Source: Citrobacter amalonaticus
GTDB lineage: Bacteria; Pseudomonadota; Gammaproteobacteria; Enterobacterales; Enterobacteriaceae
Direction: 5' to 3'
NCBI GenBank assembly: GCA_028994555.1
Contig: JARDVN010000001.1
Span: forward strand, 3,410,001-3,474,000
Length of the DNA: 64,000 bases
A program made the translations under genes and the position numbers. Positions 52,687-62,354 of this stretch are shown in pieces. The notes beneath the pieces are model-generated. The model ran no database searches and was not told where the DNA came from. It saw only the letters and a program-made list of their open reading frames with translations. Within the stretch, counting starts at the first letter, position 1, and every line of letters starts with the position of its first letter.

Positions 52687-53894
52687 ATGCAGGATGTTGT
52701 GATTGTCGCGGCGACGCGTACACCCATCGGCAGTTTTCACGGAGCGTTAGCGCCACTCTCTGCCGTTGAACTCGGCGCGGCGGTAGTTCGTACGCTGTTG
52801 GAGACTACGGCGGTGGCACCGGACGCCATTGATGAAGTGATTTTTGGTCAGGTACTGACCACCGGTAGCGGTCAAAATCCGGCGCGGCAGACAGCGCTGA
52901 AGGCGGGATTGCCTGTCACCACGCCCGCCGTGACCGTGAATCTGGTTTGCGGTTCAGGTTTAAAAGCGGTGCAGCAGGCTGCGCAGGCGATTCGCTGTGG
53001 CGATGCGGAAATCGTGATTGCCGGGGGGACAGGAGAGCATGAGCAATGCCCCCTATTTCCTTGACGGCGCACGCGCAGGCTTACGACTCGGCCACGCCAG
53101 CCTGAAAGACAGCGTGGTGCATGACGGTCTGTGGGATGCTTTTAACGATTACCACATGGGCATTACCGCGGAAAATCTGGCGGATCGCTTCGCCATTAGT
53201 CGAGAGCAGCAGGATGCCTTTGCTCTGTTGTCACAGCAAAAAAGCCGCCGCTGCACGCGAAGCAGGACATTTCGCCGCAGAAATCACCCCGCTCAGCGTC
53301 CCGCAGGGCAAAAAACCGCCGCTACAGATCGTGCAGGATGAACAGCCGCGCCCGGATAGCCGGGCCGAGAAACTGGCGCAACTGAAACCCGCCTTTCGAC
53401 CAGGCAGCGGCTCGGTAACCGCCGGTAACGCGTCATCTCTTAACGACGGGGCAGCAGCCGTGATGCTGATGAGCGCCCGTCGCGCCGCGTCACTGAATCT
53501 ACCCGTGCTGGCACGTATTGCCGGGTATGCGGTGTCCGGCGTGGATCCCGCCCTGATGGGGATTGGCCCGGTTGCGGCCACGCGCCAGTGCCTGCAACGC
53601 GCCGGGTGGACGCTGGATGAACTCGACCTGATTGAAGCCAACGAAGCGTTCGCCGCCCAGGCGCTGGCGGTAGGCCTGGAACTGGGCTGGGATGCCAGTA
53701 AAGTCAACGTCAACGGTGGTGCGATTGCGCTCGGCCATCCGATTGGCGCATCTGGCTGTCGCATCCTGGTGACGCTACTGCACGAAATGAGACGGCGCAA
53801 CGCGCACAAAGGTCTGGCAACCCTCTGCGTTGGCGGCGGTCAGGGCGTAGCGTTAGCCGTTGAACGTTCTACAGGAGGTTCACATGCTGAATAA
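52687..53894 (+). CDS. Acetyl-CoA acetyltransferase (thiolase) (two frameshifts)
   Basis: Cleaves acetoacetyl-CoA to two acetyl-CoA. The nucleophile Cys88 is in [11 protein letters not shown]; the second active-site block is [20 protein letters not shown] with GGGQGVAL at the end. A G6 run (53023-53028) and an A6 run (53238-53243) break the frame; repair restores [15 protein letters not shown] and [16 protein letters not shown]. About 401 aa. The last 11 bp overlap the next gene. Confidence 0.92.
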
Positions 53895-54807
53895 CCGTTT
53901 CACCGTATTGGGCGCCGGATTAATGGGCGTCGGGATCGCCACACACTTCGCCCGTTATGGACAGGATGTCTGGCTGTATGATACCGACAGCGCTCGTATC
54001 GCCGAAATATCAGCAGTCGCCAGCAGCATTCTGGATGAACTGATGGCCGCAGATCAGTTCTCCGCCGCGGAAAAAGCGGCCGTTCTCGCCCGCTTACACG
54101 GAACAACGTCGCTTGAGGATGTTGCGGCGTCTCCGCTGCTGATCGAAGCGATTCCTGAACGTCTGGAACTTAAACACGCGCTGTATGCCCGGCTAGAAAC
54201 ACTGATTGCGCCGGAGGCAATTATTGCCAGCAACACCAGCGGCCTGCCGCCAGATGCGCTGGCGGAGAATCTTGCTTATCCGGAACGGCTGCTGATCGCC
54301 CACTTCTGGCACCCGCCGCATTTTATCCCTCTGGTTGAAATCGTCCCCGGAAGCCGCACGAATCCGGCCTGCCTCGCCACCGTTCAACAGCGGCTTATGA
54401 GTATGCAACTGGAAGCGGTGATCCTCGATCGCGCCGCGCCCGGCTTTGTCGGCAATCGCCTGCAGTTCGCCCTGCTGCGCGAAGCGCTGCATATCGTCAA
54501 AAGCGGAATTGCGAGCGCGGAAGTCGTGGATCAAGTCATGCGCGCCTCCTTGGGGCGGCGCTATGCGATGGTCGGCCCGCTGGAGGCGGCAGATATGACC
54601 GGATTATCGACCGTGCAAGACATTTGCCATCACTTGTTGCCGGAGCTGGCGACCGGCAGCGACATGATGTCGCTGGTCGCGGAAAAAGTGGCGCGCGGTG
54701 AAACCGGCTGGCGCAGCGGTCAGGGATTTTATCGCTGGGATGACTCGCGCAAGGATTATATCCAGCAACGCAGAACGCACCAACTGCGCTTTGCCCTGAA
54801 ACCGTAA
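53884..54807 (+). CDS. 3-hydroxyacyl-CoA (3-hydroxybutyryl-CoA) dehydrogenase
   Basis: A 307-aa NAD-dependent dehydrogenase with the Rossmann motif [24 protein letters not shown] and [16 protein letters not shown] (catalytic His). ATG 53884 follows AGGAGGT, inside the thiolase gene end. Intact. It is a single-function enzyme without a hydratase domain. It would let the operon use CoA-bound 3-hydroxy acids as well as free 3-hydroxybutyrate. Confidence 0.85.
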   Translation: MLNNRFTVLGAGLMGVGIATHFARYGQDVWLYDTDSARIAEISAVASSILDELMAADQFSAAEKAAVLARLHGTTSLEDVAASPLLIEAIPERLELKHALYARLETLIAPEAIIASNTSGLPPDALAENLAYPERLLIAHFWHPPHFIPLVEIVPGSRTNPACLATVQQRLMSMQLEAVILDRAAPGFVGNRLQFALLREALHIVKSGIASAEVVDQVMRASLGRRYAMVGPLEAADMTGLSTVQDICHHLLPELATGSDMMSLVAEKVARGETGWRSGQGFYRWDDSRKDYIQQRRTHQLRFALKP

Positions 54808-54850
54808 CGTCTCTTTCTGTCCCCCACTATAACAACGATATCGAGGAGTC

Positions 54851-56245
54851 ATGATGAGTGTGTTAATCGCCCTGGCCGCGCTGGGGCTGCTGATGCTGGC
54901 AGCCTATCGTGGATACAGCGTCATTTTGTTTGCCCCCATCGCCGCCTTAGGCGCCGTGTTACTGACTGAACCGAGCGCCGTCGGGCCGGCCTTCACCGGT
55001 CTGTTTATGGAAAAAATGGTCGGTTTTGTAAAGCTCTATTTCCCGGTGTTTTTACTGGGCGCAGTGTTTGGCAAGTTAATTGAACTGTCCGGTTTTTCCC
55101 GTTCGATCGTCGCGGCAGCCATCCAGATTCTGGGACGCCGACATGCGATCCCGGTCATTGTACTGGTCTGTGCGCTGCTGACGTATGGTGGTGTGTCGCT
55201 GTTTGTGGTGGCGTTTGCGGTCTATCCGTTTGCTGCCGAACTGTTTCGTCAGAGCAATATTCCCAAGCGTCTGATCCCGGCGACGGTGGCGCTGGGCGCC
55301 TTTTCCTTTACGATGGATGCCCTGCCCGGCACGCCGCAAATCCAGAACATTATTCCAACCAGTTTCTTTGGCACTAACGCCTGGGCTGCGCCCTGGCTGG
55401 GGCTGATTGGCTCGCTGTTTATTATCGTGGTCGGCCTTTTCTATCTCGAACGCCAGCGGCGTAAAGCCTTTGCCAAAAATGAGGGCTACGGTAGCGACCT
55501 GCAAAACGAACCGGAAACACCGGATAACATTAATTTGCCCAATCCGATCGTCGCTATTTCGCCGTTGATCCTGGTGGGCGTATTCAACCTGCTGTTTACC
55601 CGCTGGATCCCGGTGTGGTATGGCAGCAGCCACCAGCTGGAACTTCCGGGCCTGGCCGCCCCTGTCACCACGGAAATCAGCAAAATCACTGCGATCTGGG
55701 CGGTAGAGGCGGCACTGGTCTCCGGCATCCTGTTGGTGGTCATTTTTGGTTATCGCAATATTCGTGGTCGCCTTGCAGAAGGCAGTCGAACGGCTGTCGG
55801 CGGCGCGATTCTGGCAGCAATGAATACCGCATCGGAATATGGCTTTGGCGCGGTAATCGCCGCACTTCCCGGCTTTCTGGTGCTGTCAAAAGCGCTGTCA
55901 GCCATTCCTGACCCATTACTCAATGAAGCGATTAGCATTACTACGCTCGCCGGTATCACCGGCTCCGCATCCGGCGGGATGAGTATTGCACTGGCGGCAA
56001 TGTCGGATACCTTTATTGCGGCTGCCCATGCCGCCAATATTCCGCTGGAGGTGTTCCACCGTGTGGCATCGATGGCCAGCGGCGGGATGGATACGCTGCC
56101 CCATAACGGCGCAGTGATTACCCTGCTGGCGATTACCGGACTGAGCCACCGTCAGGCTTACGGCGGGATCTTCGCGATTACGGTAATCAAAAGTCTGGCG
56201 GTACTGTTTGTTATCGGGGTGTTTTACACCACCGGGATTGTCTGA
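54851..56245 (+). CDS. GntP-family permease, likely for 3-hydroxybutyrate or a related acid
   Basis: A 464-aa permease with about twelve membrane helices and GntP/CitM-type features (DALPGTPQIQNIIPT; SGSASGGMSIAL pattern GSASGGMSIAL). ATG 54851 follows GAGGAG. Its place inside a 3-hydroxybutyrate operon suggests uptake of 3-hydroxybutyrate or acetoacetate; the family also moves gluconate. Intact. Confidence 0.85.
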   Translation: MMSVLIALAALGLLMLAAYRGYSVILFAPIAALGAVLLTEPSAVGPAFTGLFMEKMVGFVKLYFPVFLLGAVFGKLIELSGFSRSIVAAAIQILGRRHAIPVIVLVCALLTYGGVSLFVVAFAVYPFAAELFRQSNIPKRLIPATVALGAFSFTMDALPGTPQIQNIIPTSFFGTNAWAAPWLGLIGSLFIIVVGLFYLERQRRKAFAKNEGYGSDLQNEPETPDNINLPNPIVAISPLILVGVFNLLFTRWIPVWYGSSHQLELPGLAAPVTTEISKITAIWAVEAALVSGILLVVIFGYRNIRGRLAEGSRTAVGGAILAAMNTASEYGFGAVIAALPGFLVLSKALSAIPDPLLNEAISITTLAGITGSASGGMSIALAAMSDTFIAAAHAANIPLEVFHRVASMASGGMDTLPHNGAVITLLAITGLSHRQAYGGIFAITVIKSLAVLFVIGVFYTTGIV

Positions 56246-56256
56246 GGAGACGAAAC

Positions 56257-57030
56257 ATGAATTTACACGGTAAGACGGCGCTAATCACCGGTTCCACCAG
56301 CGGTATTGGTTTGGGTATCGCACAGACGCTGGCGAAAGCTGGCGCGACGATTATCCTCAACGGTTTTGGTGAAGTGGCGGCGGCTAAAGAAGCCATCGCA
56401 CAGTACGGGACAGAACCGGGTTATCATGGCGCCGATCTGAGCGATGCGGCACAAATCAGCGAAATGATGGACTACGCGCAACGCGAGTATGGCGGCGTGG
56501 ATATTCTGGTCAATAATGCCGGGATCCAGTTTGTCTCCCCCCGTCGAACACTTTCCGGTAGACAAATGGAACGCGATCATCGCCATCAACCTCTCCTCGG
56601 TATTTCACACCACTCGTCTGGCACTGCCGGGTATGCGCGAGCGCAACTGGGGGGCGCATCATTAACATCGCTTCGGTGCATGGTCTGGTGGCCTCAAAAG
56701 ACAAATCGGCTTATGTTGCCGCCAAGCACGGCGTGGTGGGATTCACCAAAACTACGGCGCTGGAAACGGCGCAAACGGGGGGTGACCTGCAATGCGCTGT
56801 GTCCCGGATGGGTGCTGACGCCGCTGGTCCAGAAGCAAATTGATAAACGTATCGCCGAAGGCACAGAGCCGGACGCCGCACGTGACGCCCTGCTGGCGGA
56901 AAAACAACCTTCGCGGGAATTTGTTACACCACAGCAGTTGGGTGAACTGACACTGTTTTTGTGTTCTGAAGGCGCAGCCCAGGTGCGCGGCGCAGCGTGG
57001 AATATGGATGGCGGTTGGGTGGCGCAGTAA
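56257..57030 (+). CDS. 3-hydroxybutyrate dehydrogenase (three shifts that restore frame)
   Basis: Short-chain dehydrogenase that oxidises D-3-hydroxybutyrate to acetoacetate. TGSTSGIGLGIAQ and NNAGIQFVSP mark the N-terminal half, and CNALCPGWVLTPLVQKQI with a C-terminal NMDGGWVAQ the end. The frame runs unbroken but the middle (about residues 95-175) is nonsense. C6 (56537-56542), G6 (56649-56654) and G6 (56777-56782) each carry one extra base, so three shifts add up to one codon. Repaired text gives VEHFPVDKWNAIIAINLSS and the active-site YVAAKHGVVGF; 256 aa. A caller would report an intact but wrong protein. Confidence 0.9.
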   Translation: MNLHGKTALITGSTSGIGLGIAQTLAKAGATIILNGFGEVAAAKEAIAQYGTEPGYHGADLSDAAQISEMMDYAQREYGGVDILVNNAGIQFVSPRRTLSGRQMERDHRHQPLLGISHHSSGTAGYARAQLGGASLTSLRCMVWWPQKTNRLMLPPSTAWWDSPKLRRWKRRKRGVTCNALCPGWVLTPLVQKQIDKRIAEGTEPDAARDALLAEKQPSREFVTPQQLGELTLFLCSEGAAQVRGAAWNMDGGWVAQ

Positions 57031-57065
57031 CGTGATGATGCCCGGTTTCCCGGGCAGTTATGCGA

Positions 57066-57497
57066 TCAGGAATTCAGCTGGTAATCCAGCGTGATTTCCG
57101 CTTTCAGCACCTGTGATACCGGGCATCCGGCTTTCGCTTTCTGGATAATCCCGTCGAAGGTGGTGGCGTCAATTCCCGGTACGTTGACGTCACTGTGCAG
57201 TGCGATTTTGGTAATCGCAAAACCGGCATCGACTTTGTCCAGCGACACATCGGCTGTGGTGTCAATGGCGTCCGGCGTAAAGCCAGCTTCACCAAGCATC
57301 AGCGAAAGCGCCATTGAGAAACAGGCCGCATGTGCAGCGCCGATCAGCTCCTCCGGGTTCGTGCCTTTTGCCCCTTCAAAACGGGTGTTGAAACCATATG
57401 GCTGCTGGTTGAGCACCCCGCTTTCCGTTGAAACGGTGCCTTTCCCGCGTTTAATGTCGCCTTCCCAGTGTGCCTGACCTTTCTTATGGATTGTCAT
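57066..57497 (-). CDS. osmC: Peroxiredoxin OsmC
   Basis: A 143-aa organic hydroperoxide reductase with catalytic Cys59 (AAHAACFSM) and Cys125 (AGCPVSQ). Same length as E. coli OsmC. Intact, with AGGAG before the ATG. Induced by osmotic stress, RpoS and Rcs signalling in E. coli. Confidence 0.96.
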   Translation of the reverse strand: MTIHKKGQAHWEGDIKRGKGTVSTESGVLNQQPYGFNTRFEGAKGTNPEELIGAAHAACFSMALSLMLGEAGFTPDAIDTTADVSLDKVDAGFAITKIALHSDVNVPGIDATTFDGIIQKAKAGCPVSQVLKAEITLDYQLNS

Positions 57498-57828
57498 TTT
57501 CGCTCTCCTGTTGGCTTAAAAGAGAAAGTATAGACCATGAATTACAGGTCTGACGGAATAAAGAAATAATCAAAAGGAATACCTCAGGTATAAAGACAAT
57601 TTGACATAAGGTAAATTACCACTGACTCACAGAATAAATAAATCTATATATTCTGGAAAATTATAACGTTAAAAACCAAGAGCAATCCCTTTGAAATCAT
57701 ATGATTGAAATACATTTCATTGCTTCCAGGAGTTTTCTGAACCACAGGCGTAAAAATATTTGCCATTCTGAATACGAATTAATTTTTTGCGAGCCGTACT
57801 TATAAATACATCGACACGGAGGCAGGTT
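57498..57828. promoter_or_regulatory. 330-bp osmC-bdm divergent control region
   Basis: AT-rich gap between two genes that are osmotically induced and Rcs-controlled in E. coli. It must contain both promoters. TACTTATAAATACA near 57797-57810 is a likely -10 region for bdm. I cannot place RcsB boxes with confidence. No gene is seen. Confidence 0.5.
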
Positions 57829-58044
57829 ATGTTTACTTATTACTCAGCAAATACCTCAGCAGCACAGCCAGCATTAGTTCACGCCATTGAGCAGGGTCTT
57901 CGCGCAGAACTGGGCGCTGTCACTGAAGATGACATTTTAATGGAGCTGACCAAATGGGTCGAAGCGACCGATAATGACATCCTCAGTGACATCTACCAGC
58001 AAACCATTAATTATGTCGTCAGCGGGCAGCACGCCGCGCTTTAA
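57829..58044 (+). CDS. bdm: Biofilm-dependent modulation protein Bdm
   Basis: A 71-aa protein beginning MFTYYSANTSAAQPALVHAI and carrying the conserved DDILMELTKWVEATDNDILS. Same length as E. coli Bdm, which affects flagellar and osmoprotectant genes and is destroyed by RNase III. ATG 57829 is chosen for its GGAGG. Confidence 0.95.
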   Translation: MFTYYSANTSAAQPALVHAIEQGLRAELGAVTEDDILMELTKWVEATDNDILSDIYQQTINYVVSGQHAAL

Positions 58045-58138
58045 AGATGCTATGCTGTATCACGCAACCTAAGGGGTTACATTTCTTTCGCACTTGCGAA
58101 TTTGTCCTTAAAACTAGCAACAGGATTGAGGAGTTAAA

Positions 58139-58282
58139 ATGAAATCGAACCGTCAGGCCCGTCATATTCTTGGACTGGATCATAAAATTTCTAATCAGCG
58201 CAAAGTGGTGACTGAAGGTGAAAAATCCAGCGTGGTGAACAACCCAACCGGCAGAAAACGCCACGCAGACAGCAAAAAGTAA
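58139..58282 (+). CDS. sra: Stationary-phase ribosome-associated protein Sra (S22)
   Basis: A 47-aa basic protein reading [20 protein letters not shown] then [16 protein letters not shown], nearly identical to E. coli Sra (45 aa). It binds the 30S subunit in stationary phase. GAGGAG precedes the ATG. Too short for many gene callers. Confidence 0.95.
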   Translation: MKSNRQARHILGLDHKISNQRKVVTEGEKSSVVNNPTGRKRHADSKK

Positions 58283-58308
58283 CCGCACAGCCCGACTATG
58301 ACGATAAA

Positions 58309-58335
58309 CACCATCGCAACCGCGATGGTGTTTTT
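58309..58335 (+). terminator. Intrinsic terminator after sra
   Basis: CACCATCGC and GCGATGGTG form a perfect 9-bp stem with an AACC loop, followed by TTTTT. Ends the bdm-sra transcript before maeA. Confidence 0.9.
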
Positions 58336-58453
58336 GCTTACAAAAAGCCTAATTCATTCGCAATGCTTTATAATCTGTGCCCGACCCCCTGGCGGAATGG
58401 CAACATATTATAAAAGGTGCCAGGGACGGATATTCAAAAAAAGAGTGAGTGAC

Positions 58454-60151
58454 ATGGAAACCAAAAGCAAAAAAATGCGTTCCCTTTATATTCCTTACGC
58501 TGGCCCGGTACTACTGGAATTTCCCTTACTGAATAAAGGCAGTGCGTTCAGTATGGAGGAGCGCCGTAACTTCAACCTGCTGGGGTTACTGCCGGAAGTG
58601 GTCGAGTCGATTGAAGAGCAGGCGGAACGCGCCTGGATCCAGTATCAGGGATTCAAAACGGAAATCGATAAACACATCTACCTGCGTAATATCCAGGATA
58701 CCAACGAAACGCTGTTCTACCGACTGGTGCATAACCATCTCGATGAGATGATGCCGGTGATCTACACCCCAACGGTGGGTGCTGCCTGTGAACGTTTCTC
58801 CGAGATTTATCGTCGTGCGCGCGGTGTGTTTATCTCCTATCAGAACCGTCACAACATGGACGACATCCTGCAAAACGTCCCTAACCACAACATCAAAGTC
58901 ATCGTGGTCACCGACGGCGAACGCATACTTGGTCTTGGCGACCAGGGGATCGGCGGGATGGGCATTCCCATTGGCAAGCTTTCGTTGTACACCGCCTGTG
59001 GCGGCATCAGCCCGGCTTATACCCTGCCGGTCGTGCTGGATGTGGGAACCAATAACCCGCAACTCCTCAATGACCCGTTATACATGGGCTGGCGAAATCC
59101 GCGCATCACCGATGATGAATACTACGAATTTGTCGATGAATTCATTCAGGCCGTTAAACATCGCTGGCCAGATGTGCTGTTGCAGTTTGAAGACTTTGCG
59201 CAGAAAAACGCTATGCCGCTGCTTAACCGCTATCGCAACGAGATCTGCTCCTTCAACGACGACATTCAGGGTACCGCCGCGGTGACCGTCGGCACGCTGA
59301 TCGCCGCCAGTCGGGCGGCAGGCAGTCAGCTCAGTGAGCAAAAAATTGTCTTCCTTGGCGCAGGCTCTGCCGGTTGCGGTATCGCCGAGCAGATCATTGC
59401 TCAGATCCAGCGTGAAGGATTAAGTGAAGAAGCCGCGCGCCAGAGAGTCTTCATGGTGGACCGTTTTGGCCTGTTGACCGATCAGATGCCGAATCTGCTC
59501 TCCTTCCAGACCAAACTGGTGCAAAAACGTGAAAATCTTCAGGAATGGGATAGCGATAACGACGTGCTGTCGCTGCTTGATGTGGTTCGCAATGTGAAGC
59601 CGGATATTCTGATCGGTGTTTCCGGGCAAACCGGCCTGTTCACCGAAGAGATCATCCGCGAAATGCATAAGCATTGCCCGCGTCCGATCGTAATGCCGCT
59701 GTCTAACCCCACCTCGCGTGTAGAAGCGACGCCGCAGGACATCATCACCTGGACGGAAGGTAACGCGCTGGTTGCCACCGGCAGCCCGTTTATGCCGGTG
59801 GTCTGGAAAGACAAAATCTATCCCATCGCCCAGTGTAACAACGCCTATATATTCCCGGGCATTGGGCTTGGCGTGATTGCTTCTGGTGCCTCGCGCATTA
59901 CTGATGAGATGCTGATGTCCGCCAGTGAAACACTTGCCCAGCATTCGCCGCTGGTGCTCAACGGTGAAGGACTGGTGTTGCCGGAGCTGAAAGACATTCA
60001 GACCGTCTCGCGCGCCATTGCGTTTGCCGTCGGCAAAATGGCTCAACAGCAAGGTGTCGCGGTGAAAACCTCCGCTGAAGCACTGTTGCAGGCTATCGAA
60101 GAGAACTTCTGGCAGGCGGAATATCGCGATTATCGTCGTACTTCTATCTGA
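58454..60151 (+). CDS. maeA: NAD-dependent malic enzyme MaeA (SfcA)
   Basis: A 565-aa enzyme converting malate to pyruvate and CO2 with NAD+. Features include [19 protein letters not shown], the metal-binding [12 protein letters not shown] and the dinucleotide motif [15 protein letters not shown]. Same length as E. coli MaeA. The start [10 protein letters not shown] is taken at 58454 by homology. Intact. Confidence 0.97.
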   Translation: METKSKKMRSLYIPYAGPVLLEFPLLNKGSAFSMEERRNFNLLGLLPEVVESIEEQAERAWIQYQGFKTEIDKHIYLRNIQDTNETLFYRLVHNHLDEMMPVIYTPTVGAACERFSEIYRRARGVFISYQNRHNMDDILQNVPNHNIKVIVVTDGERILGLGDQGIGGMGIPIGKLSLYTACGGISPAYTLPVVLDVGTNNPQLLNDPLYMGWRNPRITDDEYYEFVDEFIQAVKHRWPDVLLQFEDFAQKNAMPLLNRYRNEICSFNDDIQGTAAVTVGTLIAASRAAGSQLSEQKIVFLGAGSAGCGIAEQIIAQIQREGLSEEAARQRVFMVDRFGLLTDQMPNLLSFQTKLVQKRENLQEWDSDNDVLSLLDVVRNVKPDILIGVSGQTGLFTEEIIREMHKHCPRPIVMPLSNPTSRVEATPQDIITWTEGNALVATGSPFMPVVWKDKIYPIAQCNNAYIFPGIGLGVIASGASRITDEMLMSASETLAQHSPLVLNGEGLVLPELKDIQTVSRAIAFAVGKMAQQQGVAVKTSAEALLQAIEENFWQAEYRDYRRTSI

Positions 60152-60157
60152 CAATTT

Positions 60158-60181
60158 GCCCGGTGGCGCACGCTGCCGGGC
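60158..60181. repeat. REP-like element after maeA
   Basis: GCCCGG (60158-60163) and CCGGGC (60176-60181) enclose TGGCGCACGCTG, the usual REP pattern. It probably protects or ends the maeA mRNA. Confidence 0.7.
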
Positions 60182-60250
60182 CTTCAGACTTGCGCTGTCT
60201 CATTACTTGCGCTTACACTTTCGCCATCGATTAACATTCAGATAAATAAA

Positions 60251-60450
60251 AGGAGGATACTTATGCTGTACTGTGAACGATTCATCGCTTCACATGCTTT
60301 TGGCGATCGCCAGTGCTCAAGCGTTATCGGTATCGTGCTGCGATAACTTCTGCTTGAGCGAAGCTAACTTCTGAATTCCCCTTCTCTCGGGCTTACCGGG
60401 TTATCGTCAGCGAAGTTTGACGAGGCGTTTTGACGCCTGTAACTCTTGAG
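60251..60450 (+). promoter_or_regulatory. Structured leader of the ABC-F gene (candidate translational attenuator)
   Basis: Segment A GCTCAAG-C-GTTATCG (60315-60329) pairs with segment B CGATAAC-TTCTG-CTTGAGC (60341-60359), two 7-bp stems. GTTATCG recurs exactly at 60400-60406, so B's CGATAAC can pair there instead; CTTGAG recurs at 60445-60450, just before the ABC-F start, so A's CTCAAG can pair with the initiation region. The stop codon of the 27-aa uORF (60344-60346) lies within B. This is the layout expected when a ribosome stalled on the uORF changes the fold. Promoter not located. Confidence 0.6.
60263..60346 (+). CDS. 27-aa leader peptide upstream of the ABC-F ATPase
   Basis: An ATG at 60263 sits 7 nt after AAGGAGG, one of the best ribosome sites in the window, and encodes MLYCERFIASHAFGDRQCSS then VIGIVLR. 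It ends about 113 bp before the ABC-F gene. The strong SD with no recognisable protein family, and its overlap with the paired segments, argue for a regulatory leader peptide. Confidence 0.6.
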   Translation: MLYCERFIASHAFGDRQCSSVIGIVLR

Positions 60451-60459
60451 TAAGCAACA

Positions 60460-62175
60460 ATGAGCACATTACTAACTGCACAATCCCTTCACGTTGATAC
60501 AGCGTTCGGCACGCTTTTCGACGATCTCACGTTTACCCTGAAAAAAGGCGATCGCATTGGGCTTATCGGCTACAACGGCTGTGGTAAAAGCACACTGCTG
60601 AAAGTTCTCGACGGTTCGATCACTCCAACAGGCGGAACCCTGGCGCTGGCAAACCACTGTCATCTTGCCCGCGTTGAGCAGCATTTGCCTGACGAAATCT
60701 TGCCGCTGACGTTACAGGAAGCTGTTCTGGCACAACTTCCTGACCATGAACGCGCTGGCCAGCTCTGGCAGGTTGAGGCGTTGCTCGCGCAGATGGGCTT
60801 TAGCGGCCAGGATCTGCAATTAACGGCGCAAACCCTCAGTGGCGGTCAGCATACGCGTCTGCTACTGGCTCGTGCGCTCATGCGCCAGCCTGATCTGCTG
60901 CTGCTTGACGAACCGGGGAACCATCTGGATTTACCCACCTTACTGTGGCTGGAACAATTTTTACAGAACTGGTCCGGCAGTTTTGTGGTGGTGTCTCACG
61001 ATCCGCAACTGCTTGATGCGATCACGAATGGCACATGGATCCTGCGCGATCGGACCCTACACGCCTTCGCGTTGCCCTGTAGCGCTGCCCGACAGGCGCT
61101 GGTTGAGCGCGATGCCAGCGACGCGCTGCGCCATAAAGCGGAGCAAAAGGAGATCGATCGCGTCACCGCCAGCGCAAAACGGCTTGCCACCTGGGGACGG
61201 GTCTACGATAACGAGGATCTGTCGCGCAAAGCGAAGCAAATGGAAAGGCACGTGCTACGTCTGAAGGCGGTGCAAACGGATCTGACCGCAGGAAGTCAGT
61301 GGTCACTAACATTGAACGGTGACGCGCTACGGGCAGATCGTCTGCTGGAACTTTCTCACCTCTCGGTCGCGCCTGCGCCAGAGGCGCCCACGCTGTTTAC
61401 TGTTGCGGGGATTCGCCTGAAGAGCGGCGACCGGGTGGCGATCGTCGGGCGCAACGGTTGCGGAAAATCTTCGCTGTTAAAGCTTATCTGGCAGCATTAT
61501 CAGGCGCGGATGGCGTCTGATTCACTGGTTCTGCATCCCCGCGTGTCGCTGGGTTACTACGACCAGACGTTGCATCAGCTACCCGATGACGCGTCGTTGT
61601 TTGACGCCCTGGAACCGTTCGCCCCGCAGCCTGATATCCGCAAAATGGCGCTGATTAGCGCGGGATTCCCGTGGATACGCCATGCGCAATCGGTCAGCAC
61701 GTTAAGCGGCGGCGAGCGTTCACGCCTGCTGTTTGTCGGACTGTCGCTGGCGCGCTATAGCCTCCTGATGCTGGATGAACCGACCAATCATCTGGATATG
61801 GAAGGCAAAGAAGCGCTGGCGCAGACCCTGCAAACCTTTGAAGGCGGCGTGCTGCTGGTCAGTCACGATCGGCAACTCATCAGCCAGAGCTGTAATCGGT
61901 TCTGGTTTGTTGACGACGGCGAACTGAGCGAATGGCACGATCCGGACGCCGTCTATGCCCGTATCCGGCAAGTCACGGAGGAACATTCACCAGCCATGGT
62001 GAAAGATGGCGAGCCCTCTGACGTGGAACGCCATGACGATGACGCTCTGCTGGAAAAACTACTCATGCTCGAGCAGCGTCTGGCTGAAGATCTGGCACGT
62101 AAACCCCGACACCAGAAGCCACAGTTGCAGGCTCAATGGCGTAAAGAGATAGACGACATCACCGCGCGTCTTTAA
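60460..62175 (+). CDS. ABC-F family ATPase
   Basis: A 571-aa protein of two ABC domains joined by a charged linker, without membrane helices, which defines ABC-F. Walker A motifs are GYNGCGKST and GRNGCGKSS, signatures LSGGQ and LSGGE, and Walker B segments LLLLDEPGNHLD and LLMLDEPTNHLD. ABC-F proteins act on the ribosome, either as translation factors or as antibiotic-protection factors. It is not one of the four E. coli housekeeping types by position; the short interdomain linker and structured leader point to a resistance-type or stress role, which is inference. Its own SD is weak (TTGAGTAAGC). Intact. Confidence 0.85.
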   Translation: MSTLLTAQSLHVDTAFGTLFDDLTFTLKKGDRIGLIGYNGCGKSTLLKVLDGSITPTGGTLALANHCHLARVEQHLPDEILPLTLQEAVLAQLPDHERAGQLWQVEALLAQMGFSGQDLQLTAQTLSGGQHTRLLLARALMRQPDLLLLDEPGNHLDLPTLLWLEQFLQNWSGSFVVVSHDPQLLDAITNGTWILRDRTLHAFALPCSAARQALVERDASDALRHKAEQKEIDRVTASAKRLATWGRVYDNEDLSRKAKQMERHVLRLKAVQTDLTAGSQWSLTLNGDALRADRLLELSHLSVAPAPEAPTLFTVAGIRLKSGDRVAIVGRNGCGKSSLLKLIWQHYQARMASDSLVLHPRVSLGYYDQTLHQLPDDASLFDALEPFAPQPDIRKMALISAGFPWIRHAQSVSTLSGGERSRLLFVGLSLARYSLLMLDEPTNHLDMEGKEALAQTLQTFEGGVLLVSHDRQLISQSCNRFWFVDDGELSEWHDPDAVYARIRQVTEEHSPAMVKDGEPSDVERHDDDALLEKLLMLEQRLAEDLARKPRHQKPQLQAQWRKEIDDITARL

Positions 62176-62182
62176 TGTTCAA

Positions 62183-62210
62183 TGCCCGGTAACGCGATGT
62201 TTACCGGGCA
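62183..62210 (+). terminator. Hairpin terminator after the ABC-F gene
   Basis: TGCCCGGTAA and TTACCGGGCA form a perfect 10-bp stem with an 8-nt loop 7 bp after the stop codon, followed by ATTTGCG, a short U-poor tail. Confidence 0.65.
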
Positions 62211-62354
62211 ATTTGCGTAGCGCTTTCCAGTATTGAGCCCCTCTTCTTTTCTCTTTGTTCATTTCGCCAGACACTCGCACAAATGCAGGCGAAATTTGTT
62301 GCGTCTGACGGAACATAATGCTACTGTTCCTCCTGAAGGAACGAGGTGAAAAGG

